From assembly GCA_013289615.1 (NCBI GenBank), contig JABCZO010000027.1, forward strand, positions 1 through 56,068: 56,068 nucleotides of DNA, written 5' to 3'. Below are positions 37,045-50,505 of this stretch, one piece after another. Each line of letters opens with the position of its first letter. The stretch's first letter is position 1. This DNA comes from Gammaproteobacteria bacterium (GTDB taxonomy: Bacteria > Pseudomonadota > Gammaproteobacteria > Steroidobacterales > Steroidobacteraceae). The translations under genes were made by a program, and so were the position numbers. The notes below the pieces were generated by a model. That model was given only the letters and a program-made list of their open reading frames with translations. It was not told the origin of the DNA and made no database searches.

Positions 37045-38277
37045 CTAGCGCACGGGGTCGGCCTCGCGCACGCGCGCCAGCAGCAGCGCACCACCGATGA
37101 AGAACAGCCCGAGCACCAGGATCGACAGGCGCTGATTGCCGGTGGCGATCGCCACCACACCCATCGCCAGCGGCCCGAGCACGGCGGCGAACTTGGCCAG
37201 CATGTTATAGAAACCGAAATACTCGCCGGAGCGCTCGCGCGGAATCAGATGCGCAAAGTAGGAGCGCGACAACGCCTGCACGCCGCCCTGCACGGTGCCC
37301 ACGACGGCGGCGAGAATGTAGAACTCGCGCTCGGTCTGCATGAAGTACGCATAGCCGGTCAGGGCGAGGAATACCGCCAGCCCCAGGTAAATGGCGCGCT
37401 TGGCGCCGATGCGATCGCCCAGCCGGCCGAACAGCAGCGCGAATGGGAACGAGACGAACTGCACCAGCAGCAGCGCCTGCATCATCGCGTCGGGTGAAAA
37501 GCCGAGCTTGAGCCCATAGTCGGCCGCCATCTGCTGCAGTGTTCCTATGGCGTCGATGTAGAGCCAGTAGGCCAGCAGGAAATTGAGCACCGGGCGGTCA
37601 CGCAGCACGCCGCGCACCGTCTGCCACAGCTCACGCCAGCCGGTGCGCCTGGCGGTCGGCGCGGCCTCGTGCACCAGCCGGAACATCGGCAGCGAGAACA
37701 GGATCCACCACAGCGCCACGTCGACGAACGCGATGCGGATCGCGATGCCGGCGCTGGCGAGATGAAAGCCCTGGTGAAACTTGATCATCATCACGTTGAA
37801 CAGGAACAGCAGGCCGCCGCCCAGATAACCCAGCGCAAAGCCCAGCGATGAGACGCGGTTGGTCTCGCGGCCCTCCGCGACCTGCACGATCAGCGCGTCC
37901 TGAAACGACGAGCCGGCGAAGAAACCGACCGAGCCCAGTGCGAACACGATCAGCGCCCACGCCCAGTGACTGGCGCCAATCAGCGCCAGTGCAGCGGTAG
38001 CCAGCGAGCCGACCACGGTCCAGATGCCGAACCACAGCTTCTTCTCGCCGCGCCGGTCCGCCAGTGCGCCGAGCCAGGGCGCGATCAGCATCACGAAGAA
38101 TGCGGCGCAGCTGTTGGTGAGCCCGAGATAGAACGTCGAGGTCGTGCCCGGCATCCCGGCCGCCCAGTACTGGCTGAAAAAAATCGGAAACAGGGCGACC
38201 AGCACCGTGGTGCTGAAGGCGTGGTTGGCCCAGGCGGTCAGCGCCCAGGCCCATTGGGCGGCGCGTTTGGGACTCAA
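37045..38277 (-). CDS. major facilitator superfamily transporter, UMF1/Atg22-like
   Basis: A 410-residue protein with about twelve membrane helices. Family marks include WANHAFSTTVLVALFPIFFSQYW near the N-terminus, APWLGALADRRGEKKLW, VSSLGFALGYLGGGLLFLFNV and GGVQALSRSYFAHLIPRERSGEYFGFYNM. These resemble the UMF1/Atg22 group of MFS proteins, whose substrates are mostly unknown. The start at 38277 is TTG. No ATG lies nearby in frame. It is separated by 29 bases from the upstream prfC. Confidence 0.8.
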   Translation of the reverse strand: MSPKRAAQWAWALTAWANHAFSTTVLVALFPIFFSQYWAAGMPGTTSTFYLGLTNSCAAFFVMLIAPWLGALADRRGEKKLWFGIWTVVGSLATAALALIGASHWAWALIVFALGSVGFFAGSSFQDALIVQVAEGRETNRVSSLGFALGYLGGGLLFLFNVMMIKFHQGFHLASAGIAIRIAFVDVALWWILFSLPMFRLVHEAAPTARRTGWRELWQTVRGVLRDRPVLNFLLAYWLYIDAIGTLQQMAADYGLKLGFSPDAMMQALLLVQFVSFPFALLFGRLGDRIGAKRAIYLGLAVFLALTGYAYFMQTEREFYILAAVVGTVQGGVQALSRSYFAHLIPRERSGEYFGFYNMLAKFAAVLGPLAMGVVAIATGNQRLSILVLGLFFIGGALLLARVREADPVR

Positions 38278-38306
38278 TGCGTTCTCCCCGCGGTATTCTC
38301 GCCCCG

Positions 38307-39896
38307 CTACTCCAGCAGATGTTCGCGCGTCGTATGAAACCCGATGTCCGGCCAGCGCTCCTGGGTGAGCTGCAGGTTCACGCGCGAAGGCGCCAGGTAC
38401 ACCAGCGCGCCGCCATGATCGAGCGCCAGGTGCTCGTAGGCCTTGAGCTTGAACTCCTCCAACCTGCGCGCATCCGTGGCGCTCACCCAGCGCGCCGTGT
38501 GCACCGCGATATTATCGAACACGCACTGCACGTTGTATTCATCCTGCAGCCGGAACGCCACCACTTCGAATTGCAGCTGGCCGACCGCCCCCAGGATCAG
38601 CTCGGCGTTTCGCAGCGGCCGGAATAGCTGCGTCGCGCCCTCCTCGCACAGCTGGTCCAGTCCCTTGGCCAGCGCCTTCATGCGCAGCGGATCCTTGAGG
38701 ATCGCACGGCGGAAGATTTCGGGGGCGAAATTTGGTATGCCGCTGAAGTGCAGCGCCTCGCCTTCGCTGAAGCTGTCGCCGATGTTGATGGTGCCGTGAT
38801 TGTGCAGGCCGACGATGTCCCCGGCGTAGGCTTCCTCGGTCTGGGTGCGGTCCGCGGCCATGAAGGTCAGCGCATCGGCAATTCTCAGCTCCTTGTCCAG
38901 GCGTACGTGCCGGATGCGCATACCGCGCTGGTAACGCCCGGAGCACAGCCGCAGAAATGCGATCCGGTCGCGATGTCCGGGGTCCATGTTCGCCTGGATC
39001 TTGAACACAAAGCCACTGAGGCTTGGCTCGATCGCCTGCACGCTGCGCTCGCGGCACACGCGCGCTTGTGGTGCCGGCGCGTTGCTCACGAATGCACGCA
39101 GCAGTTCCTCGACGCCGAAGTTGCTGATCGCCGAGCCGAACAGCACCGGCGTCTGGCGCCCGGCGCGATAGCTGTGCGGATCGAAGCTGGCGGTCGCGCC
39201 GCGCACCAGCTCGATCTCGGCGGCAAGCCGGTCGGCGTCGCCGCCGAACAGCTCGCGCGCCGCGCTCGATCCAAGCCCTTCGATCACGCGATTGCCGCCG
39301 ACGCGGCCGCGTTCGCCCGCCTCGTAGACGTAGATCCGGTCTTCCAGCAGGTGATAGATGCCCTTCAGATCGCGGCCCATGCCGATCGGCCAGGTGATCG
39401 GGGCGGTCTGGATCCCGAGTACGCGCTCGATCTCATCCAGCAGCTCGATCGGCGGCCGGCCGTCGCGATCGAGTTTGTTGATGAAGGTCATGATCGGCGT
39501 GTCGCGCAGACGGCAGACCTCCATCAGCTTGATGGTGCGCTCTTCCACACCCTTGGCGCAGTCGATCACCATCAGCGCCGAATCGACCGCGGTCAGGGTT
39601 CGATAGGTATCCTCGGAGAAGTCCTCGTGCCCCGGCGTGTCGAGCAAATTGATGATGTGATCGCGATACGGAAACTGCATCACCGAGCTGGTCACCGAGA
39701 TACCGCGCTGCTGCTCCAGACGCATCCAGTCGGAGGTCGCGTGGCGCGCAGCCTTACGGCCCTTGACCGTGCCCGCCATCGCGATGGCGCCGCCAAACAG
39801 CAGCAGCTTCTCGGTCAAGGTGGTCTTGCCGGCATCCGGATGCGAAATGATGGCAAACGTGCGCCGCCGCGCGATTTCGAGCTCGAGCGTAGTCAT
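38307..39896 (-). CDS. prfC: peptide chain release factor 3
   Basis: RF3 is a GTPase that removes RF1/RF2 from the ribosome after termination. The 529-residue protein has G1 [16 protein letters not shown]2 region [17 protein letters not shown]3 [14 protein letters not shown] and G4 NKLDRDGR, then domains II and III. The C-terminal segment [24 protein letters not shown] is typical. ATG 39896 is a good match to the family N-terminus ([20 protein letters not shown]). A 39-base gap separates it from rimI upstream. Confidence 0.97.
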   Translation of the reverse strand: MTTLELEIARRRTFAIISHPDAGKTTLTEKLLLFGGAIAMAGTVKGRKAARHATSDWMRLEQQRGISVTSSVMQFPYRDHIINLLDTPGHEDFSEDTYRTLTAVDSALMVIDCAKGVEERTIKLMEVCRLRDTPIMTFINKLDRDGRPPIELLDEIERVLGIQTAPITWPIGMGRDLKGIYHLLEDRIYVYEAGERGRVGGNRVIEGLGSSAARELFGGDADRLAAEIELVRGATASFDPHSYRAGRQTPVLFGSAISNFGVEELLRAFVSNAPAPQARVCRERSVQAIEPSLSGFVFKIQANMDPGHRDRIAFLRLCSGRYQRGMRIRHVRLDKELRIADALTFMAADRTQTEEAYAGDIVGLHNHGTINIGDSFSEGEALHFSGIPNFAPEIFRRAILKDPLRMKALAKGLDQLCEEGATQLFRPLRNAELILGAVGQLQFEVVAFRLQDEYNVQCVFDNIAVHTARWVSATDARRLEEFKLKAYEHLALDHGGALVYLAPSRVNLQLTQERWPDIGFHTTREHLLE

Positions 39897-39935
39897 TAAG
39901 GAGTGGCTGGTTGCTGGCGTGGAAGGCGCGCGATT

Positions 39936-40415
39936 CTAATCGATGCGGCGCTTGAGCACGATCGCATCTTCGCGGCCGTCGACGGCCTGGTAGTAACCGC
40001 GGCGCATTCCGATCTGCACGAACCCGAGCGACTGATACAGGCGGATGGCGCAGATATTGGAGGGGCGTGCCTCGAGGAATGCTTCCCTGGCACCGGCGCT
40101 AGCGGCGGCCTGCAGCAGGTGGGCCAGCAGGCGCCGGCCGATGCCGCGACATCGGTAGATATCGGCCACACACAGGTTGAGCAGATGCGCCTCGCCGGCC
40201 GCCACGCTCAGGATCCCGTAGCCGACCGCCACGACGCCGATCTCGGCAACGCGGCAGGTGTAGCTGACCCGAAGGCAGTCGCGGAAAATCCCCTCAGTCC
40301 AGGGAAAAGCATACGACGCGCGCTCGATCCGCAGCACCTGGGTAATATCCGCATCCTGCATGCTGCGGATATCCAGTTCCGGCATCCCGATCGCCTCTTG
40401 TCGTACCACCGCCAT
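39936..40415 (-). CDS. rimI: ribosomal-protein-alanine N-acetyltransferase
   Basis: RimI acetylates the N-terminal Ala of ribosomal protein S18. The 159-residue GNAT protein has IERASYAFPWTEGIFRDC, AGEAHLLNLCVADIYRCRGIGRRLLAHLL (acetyl-CoA loop RCRGIG) and EARPSNICAIRLYQSLGFVQIGMRRGYY, all RimI-typical. ATG 40385 (MPELDIRSM) is an alternative start that removes ten unconserved residues. It is 11 bases after the uracil-DNA glycosylase gene. Confidence 0.93.
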   Translation of the reverse strand: MAVVRQEAIGMPELDIRSMQDADITQVLRIERASYAFPWTEGIFRDCLRVSYTCRVAEIGVVAVGYGILSVAAGEAHLLNLCVADIYRCRGIGRRLLAHLLQAAASAGAREAFLEARPSNICAIRLYQSLGFVQIGMRRGYYQAVDGREDAIVLKRRID

Positions 40416-40426
40416 AGACGAGTTAC

Positions 40427-41206
40427 TTACGCTCCGGCGCGCGCGCGGGCAAGTTCGGCGCGGATGAATTTCAAATCGACCCAGCTCTTACGTTTCTCGT
40501 TCGGACTGCGCAGCAGGTAGGCCGGATGGTAGGTCACGATCAGCGGCGTCGCGCGCGCGCCGAAGCGATGCAGCTGGCCGCGCAGGCGCGCCAGCGGCGC
40601 GTCGGTGGCCAGCAGGTTTTGCGCCGCGACACGCCCCAGCGCGACCAGCAGCCGCGGCTGGATCATGTCCAGCTGCCGCTGCAGATACGGTAGGCAGCAC
40701 GCCACCTCCGCGGGCCTGGGTTCGCGGTTGCCCGGCGGCCGGCACTTGAGCACATTGGCAATAAACACCGTCTCGCGCGGATGGCCGATGGCGCGCAGCA
40801 TCGAATTGAGCAGTTGGCCGGCGCGGCCGACGAACGGCTCGCCCTGGCGGTCCTCATCGGCTCCCGGCGCCTCGCCGATCAGCATGATTTCAGCGCGCGG
40901 ATTGCCGACGCCGAACACCGTCTGGGTACGGGTCTTGCTCAGCTCACAGCGCGTACAGACGCTGACCTGGGCGCGCAATGCCTGCCACGCTGCCTCATCG
41001 AGCGGCGCCATCCCGGGCGTGGCCGCCACGACCGCAGCCGGCGCCGGCGGCCTCACGGCCGTCTCGATCGGTACGGCTGTCTCATCCGGATCGGGCGCCT
41101 CGGCCTCCTGCTGCGCCCCGGTCGCCTCGAGCGGCAGCGTCCGGCGGGCCCGTGGCATCCAGAGGTCGATCCCTAAGGCTTCCAGGTATTGATCGCGCAC
41201 ACTCAT
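40427..41206 (-). CDS. family 4 uracil-DNA glycosylase with iron-sulfur cluster
   Basis: The enzyme removes uracil from DNA that arises by cytosine deamination. ATG 41206 overlaps the pssA stop and gives 259 residues. The family 4 signature is present: [23 protein letters not shown] (two cluster Cys), motif [44 protein letters not shown] (two further cluster Cys) and the catalytic-loop HPAYLLR. A Pro/Ala/Glu-rich N-terminal extension of about 85 residues precedes the domain, longer than in archaeal homologs and probably flexible. It is co-transcribed with rimI. Confidence 0.92.
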   Translation of the reverse strand: MSVRDQYLEALGIDLWMPRARRTLPLEATGAQQEAEAPDPDETAVPIETAVRPPAPAAVVAATPGMAPLDEAAWQALRAQVSVCTRCELSKTRTQTVFGVGNPRAEIMLIGEAPGADEDRQGEPFVGRAGQLLNSMLRAIGHPRETVFIANVLKCRPPGNREPRPAEVACCLPYLQRQLDMIQPRLLVALGRVAAQNLLATDAPLARLRGQLHRFGARATPLIVTYHPAYLLRSPNEKRKSWVDLKFIRAELARARAGA

Positions 41207-42003
41207 CCGGCACCCTCCGGGGGTGACTTGCGCTCCTGTCGTTTCAAGCGCCGTACCCGCCGCCACACCCACACCAGCGGCGACCAGAGTGCATAGCCAC
41301 CGAAGATCACGAGCAGCACGATCGCCGGCGCCGGCGCAATGACGATGAAGATCAGCGCCACGCCGACCAGCCAGATGAAGCGCACCGGACGCGTCAAATC
41401 AAATCCCTTGAAGCTCGAATACGAAAAGCGGCACACCATCAGGGCACCGGCCGCCGCCGTGATCATGAATGCCAGGATCAGGCCGGGCAGACCCGGTTCG
41501 CGCCATTCGCTCGACATCCACAGGAACGCGGCCACGACGGCCGCTGCCGACGGGCTCGGCAACCCCTCGAAATAGCGCTTGTCCTGCACCCGGGAGCCAA
41601 ATTTCGCCAGCCGCAGCGCGGCGGCGACCGCATAGAAGAACGCCGCCAGCCAGCCGAAGCGATACCAGGCCTTGCCGTACTCGGCGATGCGGGCGACGCC
41701 CCATTGATACGAGACGATCGCCGGCGCGACCCCAAAGGCGACCATGTCGGCGAGGCTGTCGTATTCCTTGCCAAACGCGGATTCGGTGCTGGTGAGGCGC
41801 GCGACGCGGCCATCGAGACCGTCGAAGATCATCGCGATGAATACCGCCACGCCGGCACGCTCGAAGTTGCCGTCGATTGCGGCCACGATTGCGTAGAATC
41901 CGGAGAACAGGCAGCCGGTGGTCAGCAGGTTGGGCAGCAGATAGATGCCGCGCGACTGTCGGCGTACGGGCGGGCTATCGGGATCCATGAGGCTTCGCAT
42001 CAT
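41203..42003 (-). CDS. pssA: CDP-diacylglycerol-serine O-phosphatidyltransferase
   Basis: PssA makes phosphatidylserine, the precursor of phosphatidylethanolamine, in the inner membrane. The 266-residue type II enzyme has the CDP-alcohol phosphatidyltransferase motif DGLDGRVARLTSTESAFGKEYDSLADM (metal-binding Asp residues) and about seven membrane helices. A basic C-terminus (RRVRRLKRQERKSPP) ends it. Start codons at 42003, 42000 and 41988 are possible. Its stop overlaps the glycosylase start. It is divergent from proS with 92 bases between. Confidence 0.95.
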   Translation of the reverse strand: MMRSLMDPDSPPVRRQSRGIYLLPNLLTTGCLFSGFYAIVAAIDGNFERAGVAVFIAMIFDGLDGRVARLTSTESAFGKEYDSLADMVAFGVAPAIVSYQWGVARIAEYGKAWYRFGWLAAFFYAVAAALRLAKFGSRVQDKRYFEGLPSPSAAAVVAAFLWMSSEWREPGLPGLILAFMITAAAGALMVCRFSYSSFKGFDLTRPVRFIWLVGVALIFIVIAPAPAIVLLVIFGGYALWSPLVWVWRRVRRLKRQERKSPPEGAG

Positions 42004-42095
42004 AGGGGCAGTCCCACCCGGTCACAACCAACCGAACCAACCCGCGCTAACCCTTCTGTTAACATTGGTTTTTTACGCCACCGTCCCGTCCGCTC

Positions 42096-43820
42096 ATGCG
42101 CCTGTCGCAATACCCGATCAACACCGTCAAGGAAACCCCGTCAGAGGCCGAGGTCATCAGCCATCAGCTGATGCTGCGCGCCGGGATGATCCGGCGCGTC
42201 GCGGCCGGGATCTACAGCTGGCTGCCGCTCGGGCTGCGCACGCTGCGCAAGGTGGAGGCCATCGTCCGTGAGGAGATGAACCGGGCCGGAGCGTTCGAAC
42301 TTCTGATGCCGGCGATCCAGCCTGCCGAACTGTGGCAGGAATCGGGTCGGTGGACTGAATACGGTCCGGAGCTGTTGCGCCTGAAGGATCGCCACGAGCG
42401 CAATTTCGTGGTCGGACCCACGCACGAGGAAGTGATCACCGATATCGCCCGGCGCGAGATCAAGAGCTACCGGCAGCTACCGGTCAACTTCTACCAGGTC
42501 CAGATCAAGTTCCGCGACGAGGTGCGGCCGCGCTTTGGCGTGATGCGCGCGCGCGAGTTCATCATGAAGGATGCCTATTCCTTCCATGCCGACGAGCGCT
42601 CGCTGGCCGAAGGCTACGCCGCGATGCGCCAGGCCTATACGCGCATGTTCCAGCGCATGGGACTCGATTTTCGAACCGTGCAGGCCGACCCCGGCGCCAT
42701 CGGCGGCAACGCCTCCGAGGAATTCCAGGTGCTGGCAGCCTCGGGCGAGGATGCGATTGCGATTTCCGATGCCGACGATTTCGCGGCGAACGTGGAACTC
42801 GCCCCGGCGCTGGCGCCGGCGGCGCCGCGGCCGCCGCCGACCCAGCCGCTGGAGCGCATCCCCACCCCGGGCGCGCACACCATCGAGCAGCTCGCAGCGC
42901 TGCTCAAGGTCCCGGCGACGCGCTGCCTGAAGACCCTGATTGTCGACGGCAGCGATGGCACGCCGGTAGCGCTGCTGCTGCGCGGCGATCACGACCTCAA
43001 TGCGGTCAAGGCACAGAAATTACCCGCAATTGCCAATCCGCTGCGCATGGCCAGCGCCGCCGCGGTGCACGCTGCGACCGGTTGCGCGCCCGGTTCGATC
43101 GGACCGGTGGGGCTGACGGGGCTGCGCGTCTATGCCGATCATGCGGCGCTGGCAATGGCCGACTTTGTCTGCGGAGCCAACCAGCACGACGTGCACTACA
43201 CGGGCGCGAACTGGCGGCGGGATATGCCCGAGCCGGCGGGCGCGGATTTGCGCAATGTGGTGGCCGGCGATCCCAGCCCTTCCGGCAACGGCCAGCTGCA
43301 GATCGTGCGCGGCATCGAGGTCGGGCATATCTTTCAGCTCGGACGCAAATACAGCGCCGCGATGAATGCCACGGTGCTGGATGAGAGCGGCGCGGCGATC
43401 CCGATGCTGATGGGCTGTTATGGTATCGGTGTAACGCGCATCGTGGCGGCCGCGATCGAGCAGAATCACGATCAGCGCGGAATCATCTGGCCGGATCCGA
43501 TTGCGCCGTTCAATGTTTGCCTGGTGCCGCTCAACCTGCAGAAGTCGCCACGCGTGCGCGGACTGGCCGATGCGCTGTACGCCGAACTCAGTGCTGCAGG
43601 CATCGACGTGCTGTACGACGATCGCGATGTACGGCCCGGGGTCAAGTTCGCCGACGCCGAGCTGCTGGGCATACCGCATCGTGTGGTCGTCGGCGAGCGC
43701 GGCCTCGACGCCGGCACGCTCGAGTACCGGCACCGCCGCGCCACCGACAGCGAGGACTTTGCGCAGCGGGGTGCGCTGGAATTCCTGCGTTCGCGGCTGC
43801 AGTGCGCGCAGCCGGCCTGA
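42096..43820 (+). CDS. proS: prolyl-tRNA synthetase
   Basis: ProS charges tRNA-Pro. The 574-residue class II enzyme has the bacterial N-terminus ([20 protein letters not shown]) and motif 1 around [17 protein letters not shown]. Motif 2 is [25 protein letters not shown]. An INS editing domain (about 225-400) and motif 3 [13 protein letters not shown] follow, then the anticodon-binding domain ([22 protein letters not shown]). It is a complete prokaryotic-type protein. No strong ribosome-binding site is visible before the ATG. Confidence 0.97.
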   Translation: MRLSQYPINTVKETPSEAEVISHQLMLRAGMIRRVAAGIYSWLPLGLRTLRKVEAIVREEMNRAGAFELLMPAIQPAELWQESGRWTEYGPELLRLKDRHERNFVVGPTHEEVITDIARREIKSYRQLPVNFYQVQIKFRDEVRPRFGVMRAREFIMKDAYSFHADERSLAEGYAAMRQAYTRMFQRMGLDFRTVQADPGAIGGNASEEFQVLAASGEDAIAISDADDFAANVELAPALAPAAPRPPPTQPLERIPTPGAHTIEQLAALLKVPATRCLKTLIVDGSDGTPVALLLRGDHDLNAVKAQKLPAIANPLRMASAAAVHAATGCAPGSIGPVGLTGLRVYADHAALAMADFVCGANQHDVHYTGANWRRDMPEPAGADLRNVVAGDPSPSGNGQLQIVRGIEVGHIFQLGRKYSAAMNATVLDESGAAIPMLMGCYGIGVTRIVAAAIEQNHDQRGIIWPDPIAPFNVCLVPLNLQKSPRVRGLADALYAELSAAGIDVLYDDRDVRPGVKFADAELLGIPHRVVVGERGLDAGTLEYRHRRATDSEDFAQRGALEFLRSRLQCAQPA

Positions 43821-43830
43821 AGCACCCGGG

Positions 43831-44455
43831 ATGACACGCAGGATCCACTGCAAGCTGCTTGCGCTGGCGCTCGTGGCACTGCTACCGCCGGCCGCACCGC
43901 TGCTCGCGGCCGCGCCGCTCGCACCCGCGCAGAGCGATCCGGAGCTGCGCGCAGTGGTGCAGCAGGCGATCAGTGAAGCGCAGTGCTTCGCCGACCGCTA
44001 CGATTCGGCGGTCTGGTACACGCTGATGGAGCCGAAGCTGCGGCACTACGTCAAGGACGACAAGGAACGGCTGGAGATCCTGCAGACGGTGTACTGCGAA
44101 GCGCATCGAAGCGGCGCCAGCGTGCTGCCTCCCGGTCTCATCATGGCGGTGCTCGACGTCGAGAGCGGCTTCGATCGCTGGGCAGTCTCCAGTGCCGGCG
44201 CGGTCGGCCTGATGCAGGTGATGCCGTTCTGGCCCGAACAGCTCGGCATGCGCCGCTACGAACTCACGCGCATCACGCCGAACCTTCACATGGGCTGCGC
44301 GATCCTGCGCTTCTATCTGGACAGCGAACGCCGCGACGTACGGCGCGCGCTCGAGCGCTACAACGGCAGCGTCGGACGACGCGATTATCCCGACCGCGTG
44401 ATCGTGCGCTGGACCAGGTACTGGCACGGGGCCGACGACCTGGGACGCGGGCCGG

Positions 44456-44469
<14 letters not shown>
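43831..44469 (+). CDS. lytic transglycosylase of the Slt/MltC-like SLT domain family
   Basis: A periplasmic murein lytic transglycosylase. ATG 43831 gives 212 residues with a signal peptide (about 1-28, LLALALVALLPPAAPLLAAA). The SLT domain has the catalytic Glu111 in AVLDVESGFDRWAVSS, GAVGLMQVMPFW, NLHMGCAILRFYL and ALERYNGS. There is no LysM or other binding domain. Although the same frame is open upstream inside proS, this start gives the signal peptide directly. Its stop overlaps the convergent acylphosphatase gene by 14 bases. Confidence 0.9.
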
Positions 44470-46131
<1,662 letters not shown>

Positions 46132-46138
46132 GCACGCC

Positions 46139-46684
46139 TCAGGCGCGCGCGACCTGCAGCGCGCGGCGCGTGAACTCGCGCACATAGGAGGCGCCGCTGA
46201 TCAGCACTGTGGCCAGCGTCAGCCACGCCAGCACATCGAGCAGGCTGGCCGGCGGCCGACGGTAGCCGGCGTGCGCCACGATCGCCAGTACGTACAGCAG
46301 CTGCAGCAGCGTATTGATCTTGCTGCTGATCATCGGCCGGCCGTTGAGCGGGCCCCAGAAGATGTGAAACGCCAGCGATCCGAGCAGGATCAGCACATCG
46401 CGCCCGACGGCGGCAATCGTCAGCCAGCGCGGAATCAGCCCATACCAGGTGGCCACCAGAAACACTCCGACCAGCAGCAGCTTGTCGGCCAGCGGATCGA
46501 GCAGCTTGCCGAGCTCGGAAGTCCAGTTAAACCGCTTGGCGAGAAAGCCATCGAGGCCGTCGCTCATTGCGGCGATGAAGAACAGCAGCAGGGTCAGCGG
46601 ATAATCGGCGTGCGCGATCGACACCACGATCGGCCACACCAGCACGATGCGCAGCAGGCAGATCAAATTCGGCAGGTGGCGCAC
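46139..46684 (-). CDS. pgsA: CDP-diacylglycerol-glycerol-3-phosphate 3-phosphatidyltransferase-like protein
   Basis: The family makes phosphatidylglycerol phosphate, precursor of phosphatidylglycerol and cardiolipin, in the inner membrane. The 181-residue protein begins MRHLPNLICLLRIVLVWPIV. It has the CDP-alcohol transferase motif DGLDGFLAKRFNWTSELGKLLDPLADK with all metal-binding Asp residues, and about five helices. Its length is near that of E. coli PgsA. It is paired with hda, a combination found in Xanthomonadales-type genomes. The exact alcohol substrate is inferred. Confidence 0.88.
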   Translation of the reverse strand: MRHLPNLICLLRIVLVWPIVVSIAHADYPLTLLLFFIAAMSDGLDGFLAKRFNWTSELGKLLDPLADKLLLVGVFLVATWYGLIPRWLTIAAVGRDVLILLGSLAFHIFWGPLNGRPMISSKINTLLQLLYVLAIVAHAGYRRPPASLLDVLAWLTLATVLISGASYVREFTRRALQVARA

Positions 46685-46838
46685 GGTCGGCCTACGGCCC
46701 GGCCTGACGGCGGTATTCAGCCGCTGGGTGCAAGCCCGCGGCGCTGGGGCGCAACCGCTCGCTCGCCAGCGTCCGCAGCGAGCAGAATCGAAATAAATCG
46801 CAACGACGGTGCATTCTTCCTTAGACTCCCTCGGCTAC

Positions 46839-46844
46839 TATAAC
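46839..46844 (+). promoter_or_regulatory. -10 element upstream of purM
   Basis: TATAAC occurs 52 bases before the purM ATG in the 211-base hda/pgsA-purM gap; no convincing -35 and no PurR-type box were seen. The rest of this gap shows no gene. Confidence 0.35.
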
Positions 46845-46895
46845 GTGCTCCCGAGACCGCTGCGCACACCGCGGCAATACTGCGAAGCGCCATTC

Positions 46896-47926
<1,031 letters not shown>

Positions 47927-47930
<4 letters not shown>

Positions 47931-48682
47931 GAGCGACGTCCGCGCTGCGCGCGAGCATGGCGCTGTCGTTGCTGGGCGTATTCAGCGTCGTCGTCGGCGC
48001 GGCTTCCACGGCCACAGCCGCAGCCGCAGCTGCAGCCTCGATCGGGAAGCTGGAAGCTTTCCAGGCGTCCTACGGCTGGAGCTGGAAAGGCGCGACGGTA
48101 GCGGTCTCAACGCTCAAGCTCGAGCACGGTGACGCTGACAGCTGGATCTATAGTTCGACCAGCGAGCCGCGCGGGCTCGGCCACCTGTATCCGATGCGGC
48201 CGACGTTGCGCAGCAACCTGCGCGTCACCGATGCGGGTGTGCAACCGCTGAGCTTCAGGGCCGAGGGCGGCGGCGACAGTCACGATGCCGACGTCAAATT
48301 CGACTGGAGCGCCGGTCGCGCCACCGGCGTCTATGAGGGCACCGCAATCGATCTGCCGCTCAAGCCCGGCGTCCAGGATGACCTGTCGGTGCAGATCGCG
48401 ATGATGGTCGAGCTGCTGCACGGCAGAACGCCCGAGCAGCTGTCGATGATCGACAAGAACTCGTGGCGCGAATACCGCTACCAGCGCGAGGGTGCAGAAA
48501 CCATCGCTACCCCGCTCGGCCAGATCGACACCATCATCTACAGCAGCCAGCATCCGGGTTCACCGCGCGTGACGCGCTTCTGGTGCGCGCCGTCCCTGGG
48601 TTACCTGCCGATGCGGGTCGAGCAGAAGCGCCTCGACAGCGTCGAATGGACCATGGAGATCCGCAGCCTGAAGCGCGACTGA
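47927..48682 (+). CDS. DUF3108 periplasmic protein
   Basis: ATG 47927 overlaps the purM stop and gives 251 residues with a signal peptide (about 1-32, [20 protein letters not shown]). A beta-rich DUF3108-like domain follows, with [33 protein letters not shown] and the closing [18 protein letters not shown]. In related genomes a DUF3108 gene follows purM-purN. No catalytic residues are known for the family; it may bind a ligand in the envelope. Function unknown. Confidence 0.85.
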
Positions 48683-48702
48683 GCCGCTGTGCTCGTCGGT
48701 CG

Positions 48703-48732
48703 TCAGGCCTTCGGTTGCCTCAGGCCTTCGGT
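48703..48732. repeat. 13-base direct repeat at the 3' end of dcd
   Basis: TCAGGCCTTCGGT occurs at 48703-48715 and 48720-48732. The second copy encodes the last dcd codons and stop; the first lies in the 37-base convergent gap to DUF3108. A 17-base duplication could have created it. Confidence 0.7.
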
Positions 48733-49286
48733 AGTGTCACGCCCCGCTGCCCCTGATACTTGCCGCCGCGATCGGCGTACGAAGTCTCGCATACCTCGTC
48801 CGACTCGAAGAACAGCATCTGGGCGACGCCTTCATTCGCATAAATCTTGGCGGGCAGCGGCGTTGTGTTGGAGAACTCGAGCGTCACGTGGCCTTCCCAC
48901 TCGGGTTCCAAAGGCGTTACGTTACAGATGATGCCGCACCTTGCATACGAGCTTTTTCCTAAGCACACAACTAATACATTGCGCGGAATGCGGAAATATT
49001 CCACCGTGCGGGACAGCGCAAATGAATTGGGCGGAATGATGCACACATCGGCGGACAGATCGACGAAGCTCTTCTCGTCGAACTGCTTGGGATCGACGAT
49101 GGTCGAATTGATATTGGTGAAGATCTTGAACTCCGGCGCGCAGCGTACGTCGTAGCCGTAGCTCGAAGTGCCGTAGGAGATCACGCGCCCGGCAGTGCTC
49201 TCGCGCACCTGGCCGGGTTCGAACGGATCAATCAGCCGCTGCTCGCGCGCCATGCGGCGAATCCATTTATCCGATTTGATGCTCAT
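48720..49286 (-). CDS. dcd: dCTP deaminase
   Basis: Dcd deaminates dCTP to dUTP, feeding dTTP synthesis. The 188-residue trimeric enzyme has [33 protein letters not shown] (with the conserved Arg) and [25 protein letters not shown], containing the catalytic Glu at about 137. It is full length. The middle part (48940-49000) is clearly less GC-rich than neighbours, which is probably local composition since the protein is normal. Its start overlaps the mrp stop by one base, so mrp-dcd form an operon. Confidence 0.97.
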   Translation of the reverse strand: MSIKSDKWIRRMAREQRLIDPFEPGQVRESTAGRVISYGTSSYGYDVRCAPEFKIFTNINSTIVDPKQFDEKSFVDLSADVCIIPPNSFALSRTVEYFRIPRNVLVVCLGKSSYARCGIICNVTPLEPEWEGHVTLEFSNTTPLPAKIYANEGVAQMLFFESDEVCETSYADRGGKYQGQRGVTLPKA

Positions 49287-50377
49287 CAGGTGTCTTCCAC
49301 GACGATCTTCGGGAACAGCGCGCTACGATCACGCGTGCGGCGCGCCAGCGCTGCCGCCGCGTGGCGTGCGGCCTCGATGTAGCCGCTCGCGCGTGCGCCG
49401 TCCGGCTCTGCCACCACCGTCGGGCAGCCGCCGTCGGCCTGCTCGCGAATGGCGGCGTCGAGCGGTAACTCGCCCAGCAGTGTCACGCCGAATTCGGCGG
49501 CCAGGCGCGCCCCGCCGCCGGCACCGAATATGTGGTCGACATGACCGCAATGGGAGCATACGTGCAGGCTCATGTTTTCGATGATCCCGAGCACCGGCAC
49601 CGACACCTTTTCGAACATCGCCAGTCCTTTGCGCGCGTCAGCCAGTGCGATGTCCTGCGGCGTGGTAACGATGATCGCGCCGGCCACCGGTACCCGCTGC
49701 GCCAGCGTCAGCTGGATGTCGCCGGTGCCGGGAGGCATATCGACCACCAGGTAATCGAGTTCGCCCCAGTCGGTGTCGCTCAGCAGCTGCGACAGCGCCT
49801 GCGTCACCATCGGACCGCGCCATACCACGGCCTGCGCCGGATCGACCAGGAAGCCGATGGACATGGCCGACAGGCCGTGGGCCTGCAGCGGCTGGATATG
49901 CTTGCCATCCGCCGAGCTCGGGTGCTGTCCGGTCAGCCCCAGCATCAGTGGCTGGCTCGGCCCGTAGATGTCGGCATCGAGAATACCCACCTGCGCACCC
50001 CCGGCCGCCCATGCCAGGGCCAGGTTTACCGCAACTGTGGATTTGCCAACTCCGCCCTTGCCGCTGGCCACGGCCACGATATTCTTCACGCCCGCGAGCG
50101 GCTTGAGGTTGCGTTGCACGGCGTGGGGCACAATCCGGCTGGCGAGCTCGAGCGTCAGCGCCACGTCCAGATCGGCCGCAACCAGGTGGCGCTGCAACGC
50201 GGACTGCAGCTTATGCGTGTAGCCAATGGTAGGAAACCCGAGTTCGATTTTTACCACGACCCGGTCCGCATCCAGCGCCACGGAACGCACCGCATTGGCT
50301 TGCTCCAGGGTCTGCTTAAGATAGGGATCGACAAAACCGTCAATGGCTGCGCGTAATTTAGCCTCGGAAATCGCCAT
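49286..50377 (-). CDS. mrp: iron-sulfur cluster carrier ATPase Mrp/ApbC
   Basis: Mrp (ApbC) is a cytoplasmic P-loop ATPase that binds and delivers Fe-S clusters. ATG 50377 gives 363 residues. A MIP18-like domain covers about residues 1-85. The deviant Walker [12 protein letters not shown] (Lys107 and Lys112), [27 protein letters not shown] and the cluster-binding pair in [10 protein letters not shown] follow. In many gammaproteobacteria mrp is the divergent neighbour of metG; here a kinase-pilT-pilU block lies between. An in-frame extension upstream has no homology. Confidence 0.95.
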   Translation of the reverse strand: MAISEAKLRAAIDGFVDPYLKQTLEQANAVRSVALDADRVVVKIELGFPTIGYTHKLQSALQRHLVAADLDVALTLELASRIVPHAVQRNLKPLAGVKNIVAVASGKGGVGKSTVAVNLALAWAAGGAQVGILDADIYGPSQPLMLGLTGQHPSSADGKHIQPLQAHGLSAMSIGFLVDPAQAVVWRGPMVTQALSQLLSDTDWGELDYLVVDMPPGTGDIQLTLAQRVPVAGAIIVTTPQDIALADARKGLAMFEKVSVPVLGIIENMSLHVCSHCGHVDHIFGAGGGARLAAEFGVTLLGELPLDAAIREQADGGCPTVVAEPDGARASGYIEAARHAAAALARRTRDRSALFPKIVVEDT

Positions 50378-50480
50378 GAGTAGTGTCACCGTAGAAAAGG
50401 CAAGAACGGCCGTCGTGCCGGGCAAACATGGCATAATCCCAGCTTGCTTGGAACCACGCGGCCATTGGAAAGTGCGGGCG

Positions 50481-50505
50481 AAGGGCTGCGGTAGCAGCAA
50501 CCCTT
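50481..50505 (+). promoter_or_regulatory. hairpin in the leader of the HEAT-kinase gene
   Basis: AAGGG-CTGC, loop GGTA, GCAG, a CAA bulge, then CCCTT form a stem of nine pairs ending 23 bases before the kinase ATG. It could affect translation or mRNA stability. No T run follows, so it is not a terminator. Confidence 0.35.

Noticed and set aside
48720..49286. dcd as a horizontally acquired gene because of its lower GC stretch
   Set aside because: The low-GC part is short, the gene is translationally coupled to mrp and the protein is a standard gammaproteobacterial Dcd.
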